This document shows, one piece after another, positions 7,189-15,685 of a stretch of 64,000 bases of DNA. Position 1 is the stretch's first letter, and each line of letters opens with the position of its first letter. The notes under the pieces were generated by a model, which searched no databases, was not told where the DNA came from, and saw nothing but the letters and a program-made list of their open reading frames with translations. Position numbers and translations under genes: made by a program. The stretch comes from Streptomyces filamentosus (GTDB lineage Bacteria > Actinomycetota > Actinomycetes > Streptomycetales > Streptomycetaceae), in the NCBI RefSeq assembly GCF_014654895.1, contig NZ_BNBE01000003.1:62001-126000 (forward strand), read 5' to 3'.

Positions 7189-7788
7189 ATGGTCGAGGTG
7201 GGGGACGCGCCCGAAGTCGGGTCGGTCGGCGGGGACATGACGGCGCAGAAGTACGTGGAGGGCCGGCTCGCGCAGTACCAGGAGTGGTACGACGTGAAGG
7301 CGACCCGGATGAAGGCGATGCACCTGCGGATGCGGACCGTTTCCGTGGTCGGCGGGGCGCTGGTGCCGGTGTTCGTGAACCTGGACGCGGCGTTCGCGCG
7401 GGTCGCGGCCACGGTGCTGAGCGTGGTCGTCGTGGCGGCGGTGTCGCTGGAGAGCGTCTACCGGTACCGGGAGCAGTGGAAGAACTACCGGTCGACCGAG
7501 CAGCTCCTGGGGCACGAGCGGGTCTACTTCGAGACGCGGGTGGGGCCCTACCGGGAGCTGTCGCGGCGGGAGGCGTTCACGGTGCTGGTGGCCCGGGTGG
7601 AGAAGGCCATCGCCAACGAGAACGCCGCCACGCTGAACGTGATGACGCTGGGCGGGCAGGTCGGTGCGGACGTGCAGCCGTCGGCGCAGCCCAGATCCGG
7701 TGCCGGTGCCGGTGCCGGTGTTGGTTCTGGGGTCGGGGTCGGTGCCGGGTCCGGTGCTGGTGAGGTGGCCGTCGCCCGGGTGGGGTAG
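7189..7788 (+). CDS. DUF4231 (SLATT-type) two-TM membrane protein
   Basis: The product has 199 residues. The N-terminal helix region (AQYQEWYDVKATRMKAMHLR) is followed by two hydrophobic segments at about 49-66 and 70-86, then a cytosolic helix (QWKNYRSTEQLLGHERVYFE) and a conserved end (FTVLVARVEKAIANENA). This is the DUF4231 layout, a member of the SLATT two-TM superfamily predicted as pore-forming effectors in nucleotide-signalling conflict systems. No SMODS, SLOG or other sensor gene is adjacent, so a defence role is unsupported here. The last 40 residues are a low-complexity Gly-Ala/Ser tail encoded by hexanucleotide repeats. Confidence 0.75.
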   Translation: MVEVGDAPEVGSVGGDMTAQKYVEGRLAQYQEWYDVKATRMKAMHLRMRTVSVVGGALVPVFVNLDAAFARVAATVLSVVVVAAVSLESVYRYREQWKNYRSTEQLLGHERVYFETRVGPYRELSRREAFTVLVARVEKAIANENAATLNVMTLGGQVGADVQPSAQPRSGAGAGAGVGSGVGVGAGSGAGEVAVARVG

Positions 7789-7799
7789 GCCGGCGGGGG

Positions 7800-8558
7800 T
7801 CAGGCGTCGAAGTCGTACTCCAGGACGTACGACGAGGCGTCCAGGGTCATCTCGTTGAGTTCCACCACGCGGCCCGGCTCCGTGTAGGCCGTGCGGCCGA
7901 TCAGGACGACCGGGGTGCCGGGCGGGAGGGCGAGGCGGTCGGTCTCGTCGGCGGTCGGCATCCGGCAGCGGATCTCCTCGCGGAAGCGGGCCGGGCGGTG
8001 GCCCAGTTCGGCCAGCCGGGCGTACGTGCCGCCGGGGCCGGTGTCCGGCCGGGTGATCGGCGTGTCGCGTACCAGGGCGGCGGAGAGGTACGAGACGGAG
8101 AGCAGGACCGGCTTGTCGTCGAGGACGAAGCGGCGGCTGCGGACGCAGACGGGGTCGTGCGGGGCCAGGTCGAGCGCGCCCGCGATCCTGCTGCCCGCCT
8201 CCTCCTCCGACACCACGATCTGGTCCACGACGAGGGCGCGGTCCTCGATCTCCGTCGCCCAGACCGAGCGGCCGCCGGCCCAGCCGCCGCCCGCGAGGCG
8301 CGGGATGCCCCGGCGGCGCAGCGGGCGGAAGGAGCGGACGAAGACCCCGGCCCCCTTGCGGGCCTCCGTGAGGCCCTCGCCGCGCAGCACCGCGAGGGCC
8401 TGCCGGGCGGTCATCCGGGCCACCTCGTAGGTGGACATGAGGTCGTTCTCGCCGGGGAGCCGGTCGCCCGGCGCGAAGTCGCCGGACTGGATCGCTGTTC
8501 TCAACTCATCTGCGATGCGCTGGTACTTGGGCCGACGAGTGCCGTCCTGGTCAGTCAC
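7800..8558 (-). CDS. GntR family transcriptional regulator with UTRA domain
   Basis: The product has 252 residues. The winged helix is at about 10-78 (YQRIADELRTAIQSGDFAPG, DRLPGENDLMSTYEVARMT), followed by a UTRA domain (about 95-250) ending MTLDASSYVLEYDFDA. The GTG start at 8558 lies 36 bp from the inner end of the left IS701 copy, so the element probably displaced the native promoter or operator. It converges with the DUF4231 gene. Ligand and targets are not predictable. Confidence 0.9.
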   Translation of the reverse strand: MTDQDGTRRPKYQRIADELRTAIQSGDFAPGDRLPGENDLMSTYEVARMTARQALAVLRGEGLTEARKGAGVFVRSFRPLRRRGIPRLAGGGWAGGRSVWATEIEDRALVVDQIVVSEEEAGSRIAGALDLAPHDPVCVRSRRFVLDDKPVLLSVSYLSAALVRDTPITRPDTGPGGTYARLAELGHRPARFREEIRCRMPTADETDRLALPPGTPVVLIGRTAYTEPGRVVELNEMTLDASSYVLEYDFDA

Positions 8559-8594
8559 GGGTGGACCACTCCCTTCGTCTGCGGGACACCCTAA

Positions 8595-9995
8595 TACTGC
8601 AACGGTGTTTGCCGTGACTGGTGGCCAGGTCGTTCGTTGGTGTGTTCATGGGTGGGGAACTTGCTGATGCCCGGTCGTGGGCGGGTGAACTGAGGTCTCT
8701 GCATGAGCGGTTCGTGCACCGGTTTGCCAGGTCGGAGCCGCGTGAGTCGGCGCTTGCGTATATGCGGGGACTGATCGCTCCGCTGGAGCGGAAGAACGGC
8801 TGGACGCTTGCCGAGGAGGCCGGGCATGCGGGCCCGGACCGGCTCCACCGGCTCCTGAACCGGATCGAATGGGACGCGGACGAGGTGCTGGACGACGTGC
8901 GCGAGTACGTCGTCGAGTACCTCGGAGACCCAGGTGCGGTGCTGATCGTGGACGACACCGGCTTCCTGAAGAAAGGGGTCCGGTCGGCCGGGGTTCAGCG
9001 GCAGTACTCCGGCACGGCCGGCCGGACGGAGAACTGCCAGGTCGGGGTCTTCCTCGCCTATGCCACCGGCCGCGGCCGCACCCTGATCGACCGGCGCCTT
9101 TACCTGCCGGCGTCCTGGACCGACGACCGTGAACGGTGCCGGCGGGCCGGTATCGGCGACACGGTTGTCTTCGAGACCAAGGTCGCGATGGCGAGGGCGA
9201 TGGTCCGCCGGGCGATCGAGGAGAAGATTCCGTTCGGGTGGGTGACCGCGGACGCCGGCTACGGCTACTCGAAAAGCTGGCGGTCCGAGCTGGAGCGGGC
9301 GGATGTCTTCCATGTCATGGCCACCACCCGTCACGACACCGTCGTGACCCGCTGGGCCCTGGACCATCCGGTTCACGACCTGTTCCACGACCTGCCCAGA
9401 CAGAAGTGGAAACGCCGTTCCTGCGGCAACGGGGCCCACGGACCGCGGGTCTTCGACTGGGCCAGGGTCGAGGTGCGGCCCTGGCACCGGGAGGACCGGC
9501 GGCACTGGGTGATCGCCCGCCGCAGTGTCCGCCGGCCCGAGGAGATCTCCTACTACATCGCCTACTGCCCCGCCGGCACCACACTTGACCAGCTGATCCA
9601 TGTCGCCGGCAGCCGGTGGGCGGTCGAGGAGTGCTTCCAGAGCGCGAAGCAGGAGTGCGGCCTGGACGACTACCAGGTCCGCCGCTACCCCGGCTGGCAC
9701 CGACACATGACTCTGGCCATGGCCGCCCATGCCTGCCTGACCGTGCTGCGGGCCCGCGAACTCGACGCCGGGAAAGCAGAAACGGATCCTCCGGCCTCGT
9801 CCCCCTCAGCCTTCCCGAGCTCAGACGCCTGATCCACCGCCTCACCCACCGCCGACCGGTCTCGGTCGACCACGTCCTGCACTGGTCGACCTGGCGCCGC
9901 CGACGACAACACCAAGCCCGCATCAGCCACTACAAACAACGCGGCCACACACCCCCATAACCTGGCCACCAGTCACAGCAAACACCGTTGCAGTA
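8595..9995 (+). mobile_element. IS701-family insertion sequence, copy 1
   Basis: The element is 1401 bp with 35-bp terminal inverted repeats beginning TACTGCAACGGTGTTTGC, with one mismatch between the ends (C on the left, T on the right). It is flanked by CTAA at 8591-8594 and 9996-9999. A 4-bp YTAR duplication is typical of the IS701 family. A second copy of identical length lies inverted at 62270-63670, with identical translations in every reading frame I could compare. Confidence 0.95.
8648..9832 (+). CDS. IS701-family DDE transposase
   Basis: This is a DDE transposase of the IS701 type, with the first acidic residues in LIVDDTGFLKKG, a second in WVTADAGYGYSK, and a glutamate in the WAVEECFQSAKQECGLDDY region. 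The ATG at 8648 is chosen; an in-frame GTG at 8621 would start inside the terminal repeat. The frame ends with PPASSPSAFPSSDA at 9832. In the -1 frame the sequence continues to 9960 with a credible C-terminus (LPELRRLIHRLTHRRPVS... ending HYKQRGHTPP). So the protein is either shortened by a frameshift or made in a longer form by frameshifting. Both copies of the element share this state. Confidence 0.9.
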   Translation: MGGELADARSWAGELRSLHERFVHRFARSEPRESALAYMRGLIAPLERKNGWTLAEEAGHAGPDRLHRLLNRIEWDADEVLDDVREYVVEYLGDPGAVLIVDDTGFLKKGVRSAGVQRQYSGTAGRTENCQVGVFLAYATGRGRTLIDRRLYLPASWTDDRERCRRAGIGDTVVFETKVAMARAMVRRAIEEKIPFGWVTADAGYGYSKSWRSELERADVFHVMATTRHDTVVTRWALDHPVHDLFHDLPRQKWKRRSCGNGAHGPRVFDWARVEVRPWHREDRRHWVIARRSVRRPEEISYYIAYCPAGTTLDQLIHVAGSRWAVEECFQSAKQECGLDDYQVRRYPGWHRHMTLAMAAHACLTVLRARELDAGKAETDPPASSPSAFPSSDA

Positions 9996-10163
9996 CTAAG
10001 GCGCCCCCGCGGCCAGGGTGCACACGTGTGCGCCGTCCTGCCCTCGTGATCCATCCATCGGGGGACATCTCTAGAGATACGTTGACAGGGCGGGGTCTCC
10101 GCGTTTCCCTGGGTGTCCCCACGCGGCATCCGCGCGGCGTTCGGGACGGGACGGAGGGGTTGC

Positions 10164-10385
10164 GTGCAGCCTGTGCCCGAGGTCGGTGACCTCGTCCGCG
10201 ACACCGCCACGGGGCGGGTCGGCTTCTTCGTGCGGAGTGCCTCCGGACGCTTCCTGATCCGGGCCGTCCACGGCGGGGCCGAGTGGGACGCCGAGCCCGG
10301 CGACGTCCAGCTCGCCACGCCCCTGCGCGAGCTCCGCGCCCGCGCCGCCGAGATCAACGCCCGCAGCAGACGTGGCCTGAACTGA
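10164..10385 (+). CDS. hypothetical protein
   Basis: GTG at 10164 is chosen for the GGACGGAGGGG just upstream. The product is 73 residues and begins with a small beta-barrel-like stretch (PEVGDLVRDTATGRVGFF, then GRFLIRAVHGGAEWD), followed by a helical tail (LRELRARAAEINARSRRG). It resembles short Streptomyces proteins of unknown function. Before the IS701 insertion it would have been divergent from the GntR gene at 7800-8558. Confidence 0.65.
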   Translation: MQPVPEVGDLVRDTATGRVGFFVRSASGRFLIRAVHGGAEWDAEPGDVQLATPLRELRARAAEINARSRRGLN

Positions 10386-10483
10386 TATTGCCGAGGCTTC
10401 CGGCTTCTGCTGCGCGCCCCTCCGGTGCCCCGTGCGCCGCCCGGCACGCCCCCGTTGTCAGTGGCGCGGGTCACACTGGAAGC

Positions 10484-10822
10484 ATGTGCCGCAGCATCAA
10501 GACGCTCCGCCCGCCCGCCCTGCCCGACGAGGCGACCCCGGACGACATCCGCGCCGCCGCGCTCCAGTACGTCCGCAAGGTCTCCGGCTTCCGCGCGCCC
10601 GCCGCGCACAACCGGGAGGTCTTCGAGCGGGCCGTCGACGAGATCACGGAGGCCACCGCCCGGCTCCTCGCCACCCTGGAGGTGAGAGGGGGACACTCCG
10701 CATCCGCATCCGCATCCGCATCCGCATCCGCATCGGCGTCGGCCGGGGCCGGGGCCGGGGTCGGGCCGCGCTCCGCTCCGGTCAGGCCGCAGGTGCCGGG
10801 GTCGTCCCCGGGCGTCGTATGA
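10484..10822 (+). CDS. DUF2277 family protein with repeat-encoded tail
   Basis: The N-terminal 75 residues match DUF2277: MCRSIKTLRPPALPDEATPD, then AALQYVRKVSGFRAPAAHN and a closing helix ATARLLATLEV. The usual protein stops there. Here it continues 40 residues through a Ser-Ala repeat encoded by CATCCG hexamers, then a Gly-Ala stretch. The 3' end overlaps the convergent VTT gene by 41 bp. Function of the family is unknown. Confidence 0.8.
   Translation: MCRSIKTLRPPALPDEATPDDIRAAALQYVRKVSGFRAPAAHNREVFERAVDEITEATARLLATLEVRGGHSASASASASASASASAGAGAGVGPRSAPVRPQVPGSSPGVV
10701..10736 (+). repeat. hexanucleotide tandem repeat (CATCCG)
   Basis: Five perfect CATCCG units and one CATCGG lie in frame inside the DUF2277 gene, encoding Ser-Ala dipeptides. 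Changes in copy number would keep the frame and only change the tail length. Confidence 0.9.
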
Positions 10823-11420
10823 GATAGCCGGCGAGGCCGCCGGCCAGCAGGAGCGCCAGGGTGGACACCCCGGCGCTGAACCAGGTCGCGCCGAGCCAGC
10901 GGCCGCCCAGCCAGCCGAGGCCCACGCTGTACGAGGCCCAGACCACGGCCGCCAGGGCGGACCAGGGCAGGAACTCCTCGGGGCGCCGCCCCGCGGCGCC
11001 CGCGCCCAGCGACACCACCGAGCGGCCCGCCGGGGCGAAGCGGGCCAGCACCACGATCAGGCCGCCGCCCCGGGCGAGGGCGGTGCCGAGACGTTCCCGC
11101 GCCACGGTCAGGCGGCGCGAGCGGGCTATCGCGCGGTCCATCCGCCGTCCGCCGCGCAGCGCCAGCCGGTACGCGAGGAAGTCGCCGAGCGCCGAGGCCG
11201 CCGCCGCGGTGAGCAGCAGCGGGAGCAGGGACGGGACGTCCGCGGGCGGGGTGGCCGCGCCGAGGGCGGCGGAGGCGGCCGTGGCGGCGGAGATCACGAG
11301 GAAGCCGCTCGGCAGCACGGGAAGGAAGACGTCGAGCAGGATCGACGTCGCCACCACCGGATAGATCCACGGGCCCGCGGTCAGCGACCTCAGCGAGCCC
11401 ATGCTGTCGAGCAGATTCAC
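10782..11420 (-). CDS. VTT-domain (DedA family) membrane protein
   Basis: The product has about 212 residues (GTG 11420; ATG 11402 possible). It has hydrophobic segments at both ends and a central VTT-type core: LDVFLPVLPSGFLVISA, SALGDFLAYRLALRGGRR, then ARFAPAGRSVVSLGAGAAG with the conserved R-F-x-P-x-x-R helix, and a C-terminal TM. DedA/VTT proteins act in the membrane, several as lipid transporters or scramblases. It converges on and overlaps the DUF2277 gene. Confidence 0.85.
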   Translation of the reverse strand: MNLLDSMGSLRSLTAGPWIYPVVATSILLDVFLPVLPSGFLVISAATAASAALGAATPPADVPSLLPLLLTAAAASALGDFLAYRLALRGGRRMDRAIARSRRLTVARERLGTALARGGGLIVVLARFAPAGRSVVSLGAGAAGRRPEEFLPWSALAAVVWASYSVGLGWLGGRWLGATWFSAGVSTLALLLAGGLAGYLIRRPGTTPAPAA

Positions 11421-11519
11421 AGGGCCAGAGCCTACGCGCAGGCGCCCGGGCCCCCGCCGGGTGGGTGCCGGCGGGGGCCCGGGAGGGGACACGTCAGGGG
11501 TGGGGGGAAGCGGGAGGCG

Positions 11520-11987
11520 TCAGGCGGTGACCGGCGCGCTCTGCTTCTCCGCGTCCCGGGAGTCCCGCGCGTCGCCCGTGGTGCGGCCGAAGAGGCCGTC
11601 GAGGGCCAGGCCGCCGGGGCCGGTGAAGATCAGCAGGGCGAAGGCCCAGCTGAAGAGGGCCGCGGTCTCGCCGCCGTTCTGGAGCGGGAAGAGGGCTTCG
11701 GGCTGGTGGGCCCAGAAGTACGCGTACGCCATCGAGCCCGAGGCGAGGAAGGCCGCGCCGCGCGTGCCGAGGCCGACGAGGACGAGGCCGCCGCAGACGA
11801 GCTGGATCACTGCCGCGTACCAGCCGGGCCAGGTGCCGGCGGGGATGGTGCCGCCGCCCGTCGCGCCGCCGAGGACGCCGAAGAGCGAGGCGGCGCCGTG
11901 GCAGGCGAAGAGCAGGCCGACGACGATCCGGAAGAGGCCGAGCGCGTACGGCCGGGACTGGTCGAGGCGCCTGGTCAGGGTGTTCAT
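11520..11987 (-). CDS. DoxX family membrane protein
   Basis: ATG at 11987 follows GGAGTCCCCC. The 155-residue product has four membrane segments and the DoxX signature at the first (YALGLFRIVVGLLFACHGAA), plus LVCGGLVLVGLGTRGAAFLA and AYFWAHQPEALFPLQNGGE. DoxX proteins are small quinone/redox-associated membrane proteins, often controlled by redox-sensing regulators. A perfect inverted repeat at 12077 sits about 90 bp upstream and is a plausible operator. No regulator gene is adjacent. Confidence 0.9.
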   Translation of the reverse strand: MNTLTRRLDQSRPYALGLFRIVVGLLFACHGAASLFGVLGGATGGGTIPAGTWPGWYAAVIQLVCGGLVLVGLGTRGAAFLASGSMAYAYFWAHQPEALFPLQNGGETAALFSWAFALLIFTGPGGLALDGLFGRTTGDARDSRDAEKQSAPVTA

Positions 11988-12076
11988 GGGGGACTCCTTC
12001 GGCCTTGCCCGTCCCGGACGGGGGACGGGCGTGGGGGACTGGTACCGAACGGCCGCCAGGTTAGGCACCCCTCACC

Positions 12077-12098
12077 ATTACTTGCAAGTTCAAGTAAT
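12077..12098. promoter_or_regulatory. inverted repeat upstream of doxX (operator)
   Basis: Perfect 8-bp arms ATTACTTG and CAAGTAAT lie around a 6-nt spacer. TACTT-N8-AAGTA patterns are typical of HxlR/MarR-type redox regulators. It lies in the A/T-richer promoter region of the DoxX gene. Confidence 0.65.
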
Positions 12099-12229
12099 GC
12101 CTCGGAGGGAGGCGCGCCGGTGGCGGGGGACCCTCTGGTCTGGACCAGGGTGGCTCAGGTCTGTACCACTGGCGCGCCGATTTCACGCCGTTCTCGCACC
12201 GCCCCCACGGGGCGTCAGGAGCCGTCCGT

Positions 12230-12880
12230 TCAGCAGCCGTTGAGGACGGACTGGAGGGCGCTCTTCTCCGCCGAGTCGACGCTGAGGCCGTAGTGGTACT
12301 TCACCTGCACCCAGGCGCGGGCGTAGGTGCAGCGGTACGCGGTGCGCGGGGGCAGCCACTCGGCCGGGTCCTGGTCGCCCTTGGACTGGTTGACGTTGTC
12401 AGTGACGGCTATGAGCTGCGGCCGGGTGAGGTCGTTGGCGAGGGCCTGGCGCTGGGCGGTGGTCCAGGAGTTGGCGCCCGAACGCCACGCCTCGGCGAGC
12501 GCGACGACGTGGTCGATGTCGAGGTCGGAGGCGGCGGTCCAGGTGGCGCCGTCGTACTGCGAGTACCAGCTGCCGCTGACGGAGGCGCAGGCGGAGTCGG
12601 TGACGACGTTCGAGCCGTCCCGCTTGAGGACGGTCTCGCGGGTGTTGCAGGTGCCGGACTGGGTGATCCAGTGGGGGAAGAGGTCGCGGCTGTAGCCGGT
12701 GAGGGAACCTTCCGCCTTGACCGTGAGGGCGGCCAGGTAGGTGCGGGCGGTGGCCGCGCTGACCGGGGTCGGCATCGCGGCCTGCGCGGCGGGCGCGGTG
12801 GCGGTGAGGCCGGTGAGGGCGAGGGCGGCGGAGGAGGCGAGCACGGCTGCTCGACGCGCGTAGACCTTGCCGACGGACAT
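12230..12880 (-). CDS. secreted HNH nuclease family protein (DUF1524-like)
   Basis: The product has 216 residues with a Sec signal peptide (RRAAVLASSAALALTGLTA, AQA cleavage region). The mature part carries the core DLDIDHVVALAEAWRSGA, with His-Val-Val as metal-binding strand, followed by LANDLTRPQLIAVTDNVNQS and KGDQDPAEWLPP, the beta-beta-alpha HNH arrangement. A closing YRCTYARAWVQVKYHYGL follows; two Cys pairs suggest disulfides. Streptomyces secrete several such enzymes, probably for nucleotide scavenging or competitor DNA. It is a single gene with its own leader. Confidence 0.9.
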   Translation of the reverse strand: MSVGKVYARRAAVLASSAALALTGLTATAPAAQAAMPTPVSAATARTYLAALTVKAEGSLTGYSRDLFPHWITQSGTCNTRETVLKRDGSNVVTDSACASVSGSWYSQYDGATWTAASDLDIDHVVALAEAWRSGANSWTTAQRQALANDLTRPQLIAVTDNVNQSKGDQDPAEWLPPRTAYRCTYARAWVQVKYHYGLSVDSAEKSALQSVLNGC

Positions 12881-13415
12881 GGGGACTCCCTTGATCGGGT
12901 GGGACCTTGGCGGTTCGGCCGGCCCCGTGCGGTACCGGGCGGCGGCCCGGTCATCGTGGCGGCGCGAGGTTTCGTCAGGGGGTGCGCCAGGTAACAGAGT
13001 GGCGACATGGACACGTCACATCAAGGGGTGTGACGCGTCCTGACGGAGCGCCAGATTCCGCCCGCGGCCGATGCCTTCCCCTCGGGCGCCCGTACGCGCC
13101 CGGCCGACCGCTCGCACCCGGCCGCCCGTACCCGTCCGGCCGGCTGTCGCGCCCGCCTGTACGCACGGCTGTCGCGCCCACCCGTATGCACGACGGCGCC
13201 CCCCGCCCGTACGCGCCCCCGCCCGTACGCGCGACCGCCCCCGCCCGTACGCGCGACCGCCCCCGCCCGTACGCACGACCGCGCGCGGCCGGACGGTCCG
13301 GCCGCGCGCGGTGAGGCGGGAGGGGGTGGAGCGGGAGAGGGCGGAGGGGGGGCGGGAAGGCGCCCGGTGGGTGGAGGCGGGAAGGGGGCGGGCGCGCCCG
13401 GTGGGTGGTCCGGGA
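12881..13415. repeat. 535-bp intergenic region with G+C-rich repeats
   Basis: No gene is supported. From about 13075 to 13278 the sequence is low-complexity, with repeated CGCCCGTACGCGCGACCGCC-like units (best copies 13208-13275). It ends in the hairpin at 13279. The unit is not separated by unique spacers, so this is not CRISPR. Confidence 0.7.
13279..13311 (-). terminator. 15-bp G+C hairpin terminator
   Basis: A perfect stem CCGCGCGCGGCCGGA (13279-13293) with a 3-nt loop lies about 105 bp beyond the stop of the HAD gene. It probably ends leftward transcription. Confidence 0.65.
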
Positions 13416-14084
13416 CTACTCCGGTACGACTCCGAGGGTCATCGTCCCGTCCCCGGCGACGTCCAGCCGCAGGCGGGTCAGGTCCGGCACGTGGAGGTCC
13501 GGCGCGAAGGCCGCCGCGCGCGGGCCCACGCCCACGACGCGCATCCCGGCGGCCTTCGCCGCCTGGATGCCGGCCTCGGAGTCCTCGAAGGCCACGCACT
13601 CCGCCGGGTCCGCGCCGAGCTCGGCCGCGCCCTTGAGGAAGCCCTCCGGGTCCGGCTTGCTCGCGCCGACCTGCTCGGCGGTCACCCGGGTCTCGGGCAT
13701 CCGCAGGCCCGCCGCGCCCATCCGGGCCTGGGCGAGGGCCTCGTCGGCGGAGGTGACCAGGGCGTGGGGGAGGGAGAGGATCGCGTCCATGAAGGCGGGG
13801 GCGCCGGGGACCGGCACGACGCCGTCGAGGTCGGCGGTCTCCTCGGCGAGCATCACGGCGTTGTCCGCGTGGTTCTCGGCCATCGGGCGGTCGGGGAGGA
13901 GGACCGCCATCGTGGCGTAGCCCTGGCGGCCGTGCACCACCTTCAGGACCTCGGCGGCGTCGAGCCCCTGCCGGTCCGCCCAGCGGCGCCAGCAGCGCTC
14001 CACGACGGCGTCCGAGTTGACCAGGGTGCCGTCCATGTCGAGCAGGAGGGCGCGGGCGGTGAGCGTTGCCGGGGTGACGGCCAT
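13416..14084 (-). CDS. HAD-IA family phosphatase
   Basis: The product has 222 residues. Motif I is LLLDMDGTLVNSD (nucleophile and acid Asp, residues 14-26), motif II ALVTSADEAL, motif III Lys in GASKPDPEGFL, and motif IV VAFEDSEAGIQAAKAAGMRV. A helical cap lies between motifs I and II. This is the phosphoglycolate/sugar-phosphatase-like subgroup; the substrate cannot be told from sequence. It stands alone, with a downstream hairpin. Confidence 0.9.
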   Translation of the reverse strand: MAVTPATLTARALLLDMDGTLVNSDAVVERCWRRWADRQGLDAAEVLKVVHGRQGYATMAVLLPDRPMAENHADNAVMLAEETADLDGVVPVPGAPAFMDAILSLPHALVTSADEALAQARMGAAGLRMPETRVTAEQVGASKPDPEGFLKGAAELGADPAECVAFEDSEAGIQAAKAAGMRVVGVGPRAAAFAPDLHVPDLTRLRLDVAGDGTMTLGVVPE

Positions 14085-14222
14085 GGGGGGTCTCCAGGGG
14101 GGTGGTGCGGAGAACGAAGCGGTCCCGCCCGCCGGTCAGGGAGTGCGGGCGGGGCCACTTTGTTTTTTCACGATACAAAACGGGAGGCCGTCTTGGCCAC
14201 CCGCCCCCCTCCCCGGCCTCCG

Positions 14223-15548
14223 TCAGTCGCGGTACTCGTCGGTGTCCCGCTCCAGCGCGCGCCGGGTGTGCGGGCCGTACACGCCCTCGGGATCCTTCTG
14301 GGGGTACAGCCAGCCCTGGAAGGTGGATACGGCCGCCCGGACGTCCTCGTCGAACACGCCGTCGATCTCCCCGAGGTAGATCCACCTGGCCCGCAGCCGG
14401 GCCTGGAGCTCCTCCACCTCCGGTCCCGTGTCGCCGACGCTCAGCGTCGCCCCCGCGGGCGCGTCCGTGTGGGTGGGGGTGGGGGAGGCCGTCGTCGGGG
14501 CGGCGGAGGTCGAGGGGGCGGTGGTCGCGGCCGTGGTCGGGGCGACGGCCGCACCGCCGCCCGCGGACGGCGAGGCGGTCGCGCTCGGCCGCACCGTCGG
14601 CTCCGCCGAGGCGGACGGCGAGGCGGTCGGGGCCGCCGGCGTCGGGGAGGACGTGCGCGGCGACGGCGTCCGCGACGGGGTGCGGGACGGCGTCGGGCTG
14701 CTGGACGACGGGGACGGCGCCTCCGAGACGGCGAGGTTCAGGGACGCGCTGGTGGTCACCTCGGGCACCAGCGCCCGGTCCTCGGGCTCCTCGCCGCCGC
14801 CGAGCACCGCCGCGGCCAGCGCGGCCGTGCCGGCCACCGCCGCCGCCGCGACGCCCGCGACCAGTCCGCCGCGCCGCCGCCGGGCGCGCCGCGAACCGCT
14901 CCCGCCGTCGTGCCCGTACCCGTCCCGGCCCCCGGGCCCGCCGCCCACGACCCCGCCCAGCAGGAGCGGCGCGGTCCGGTGGGCCCCGCCCTCGGAGCCG
15001 TACGACTCCTGGCCGTACGTCCCTTCTCCGTACGCTCCTTCTCCGTACGACTGCGGCCCGTGAGGCCCGGAGCCGTACGCCCCTTCTCCGCGCGTCCCTT
15101 CTCCGTACGGCCCCTCTCCGGGCGACCCCGGTCCGTACGAGGCGGGAGCATGGGGAGGGGACTGGTGCGGGACGGGCTCGTGCGGGACGGCCCCGTACGC
15201 CGGGAGCACCTGCGTGCGGTCCTCGTACGGCTCCGGGGGCGCCCCCTGCGGCGGCCCCGGGTGCGCGCCCGGCCGGATCGCCGTCAGCTGCGCGGTGGGC
15301 GGGTCACCGGCGTCCCCGGGGACCCCCTGACCGCCCGGGAATCCCTGACCCCCGTGAACCTCCGAACCCCCCTGGCCCCCCCGGCCCCCCGGCGCGTAGG
15401 CGTCCGTCCCCTCCTCCGTGCCCTCCAGTGTCACGTACGGCCTGATCCGGAGCGGGTCGAAGTCCTCGGCCGCCGCCAGCTCCGCCGCGCGGGCGCAGGC
15501 GCAGCCAGGTCTCTGACCGCCGCATTCAGGACATGCGTGTCCGATCAT
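14223..15548 (-). CDS. membrane-anchored peptidoglycan-binding protein
   Basis: ATG at 15548 follows GGGGAGGGGACACATC. The 441-residue product has an N-terminal Cys-rich knuckle (GHACPECGGQRPGCACARA), a long Gly/Tyr/Glu-rich disordered region, one membrane segment (GLVAGVAAAAVAGTAALAAA, about residue 255), a Ser/Thr/Pro-rich wall-spanning linker and a C-terminal PG_binding_1 domain (TGPEVEELQARLRARWIYLG, DGVFDEDVRAAVSTFQ). The orientation suggests a cytosolic zinc-ribbon-like N-terminus and an outer peptidoglycan-binding end. It is divergent from the MFS gene. Confidence 0.85.
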   Translation of the reverse strand: MIGHACPECGGQRPGCACARAAELAAAEDFDPLRIRPYVTLEGTEEGTDAYAPGGRGGQGGSEVHGGQGFPGGQGVPGDAGDPPTAQLTAIRPGAHPGPPQGAPPEPYEDRTQVLPAYGAVPHEPVPHQSPPHAPASYGPGSPGEGPYGEGTRGEGAYGSGPHGPQSYGEGAYGEGTYGQESYGSEGGAHRTAPLLLGGVVGGGPGGRDGYGHDGGSGSRRARRRRGGLVAGVAAAAVAGTAALAAAVLGGGEEPEDRALVPEVTTSASLNLAVSEAPSPSSSSPTPSRTPSRTPSPRTSSPTPAAPTASPSASAEPTVRPSATASPSAGGGAAVAPTTAATTAPSTSAAPTTASPTPTHTDAPAGATLSVGDTGPEVEELQARLRARWIYLGEIDGVFDEDVRAAVSTFQGWLYPQKDPEGVYGPHTRRALERDTDEYRD

Positions 15549-15685
15549 GATGTGTCCCCTCCCCAAGCAACTGGCAGTGATTATGCAGGCCACCCCTGTC
15601 CGACGGGGGAGCGTACGTACCCCTCCGCAGGCCATATCCGGACATTCACCGCAGGATGGAGAACACGTCCAGGAGGGAGGCGCCC

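Noticed and set aside
13075..13278. Repeats as a possible CRISPR array
   Set aside because: The repeat units run into each other without unique spacers and no cas genes are near.
14085..14222. T-rich stretch TTTGTTTTTTCACGATACAAAA as a special regulatory site
   Set aside because: It is an A/T-rich promoter region for the HAD gene; symmetry is weak and no second copy was seen.
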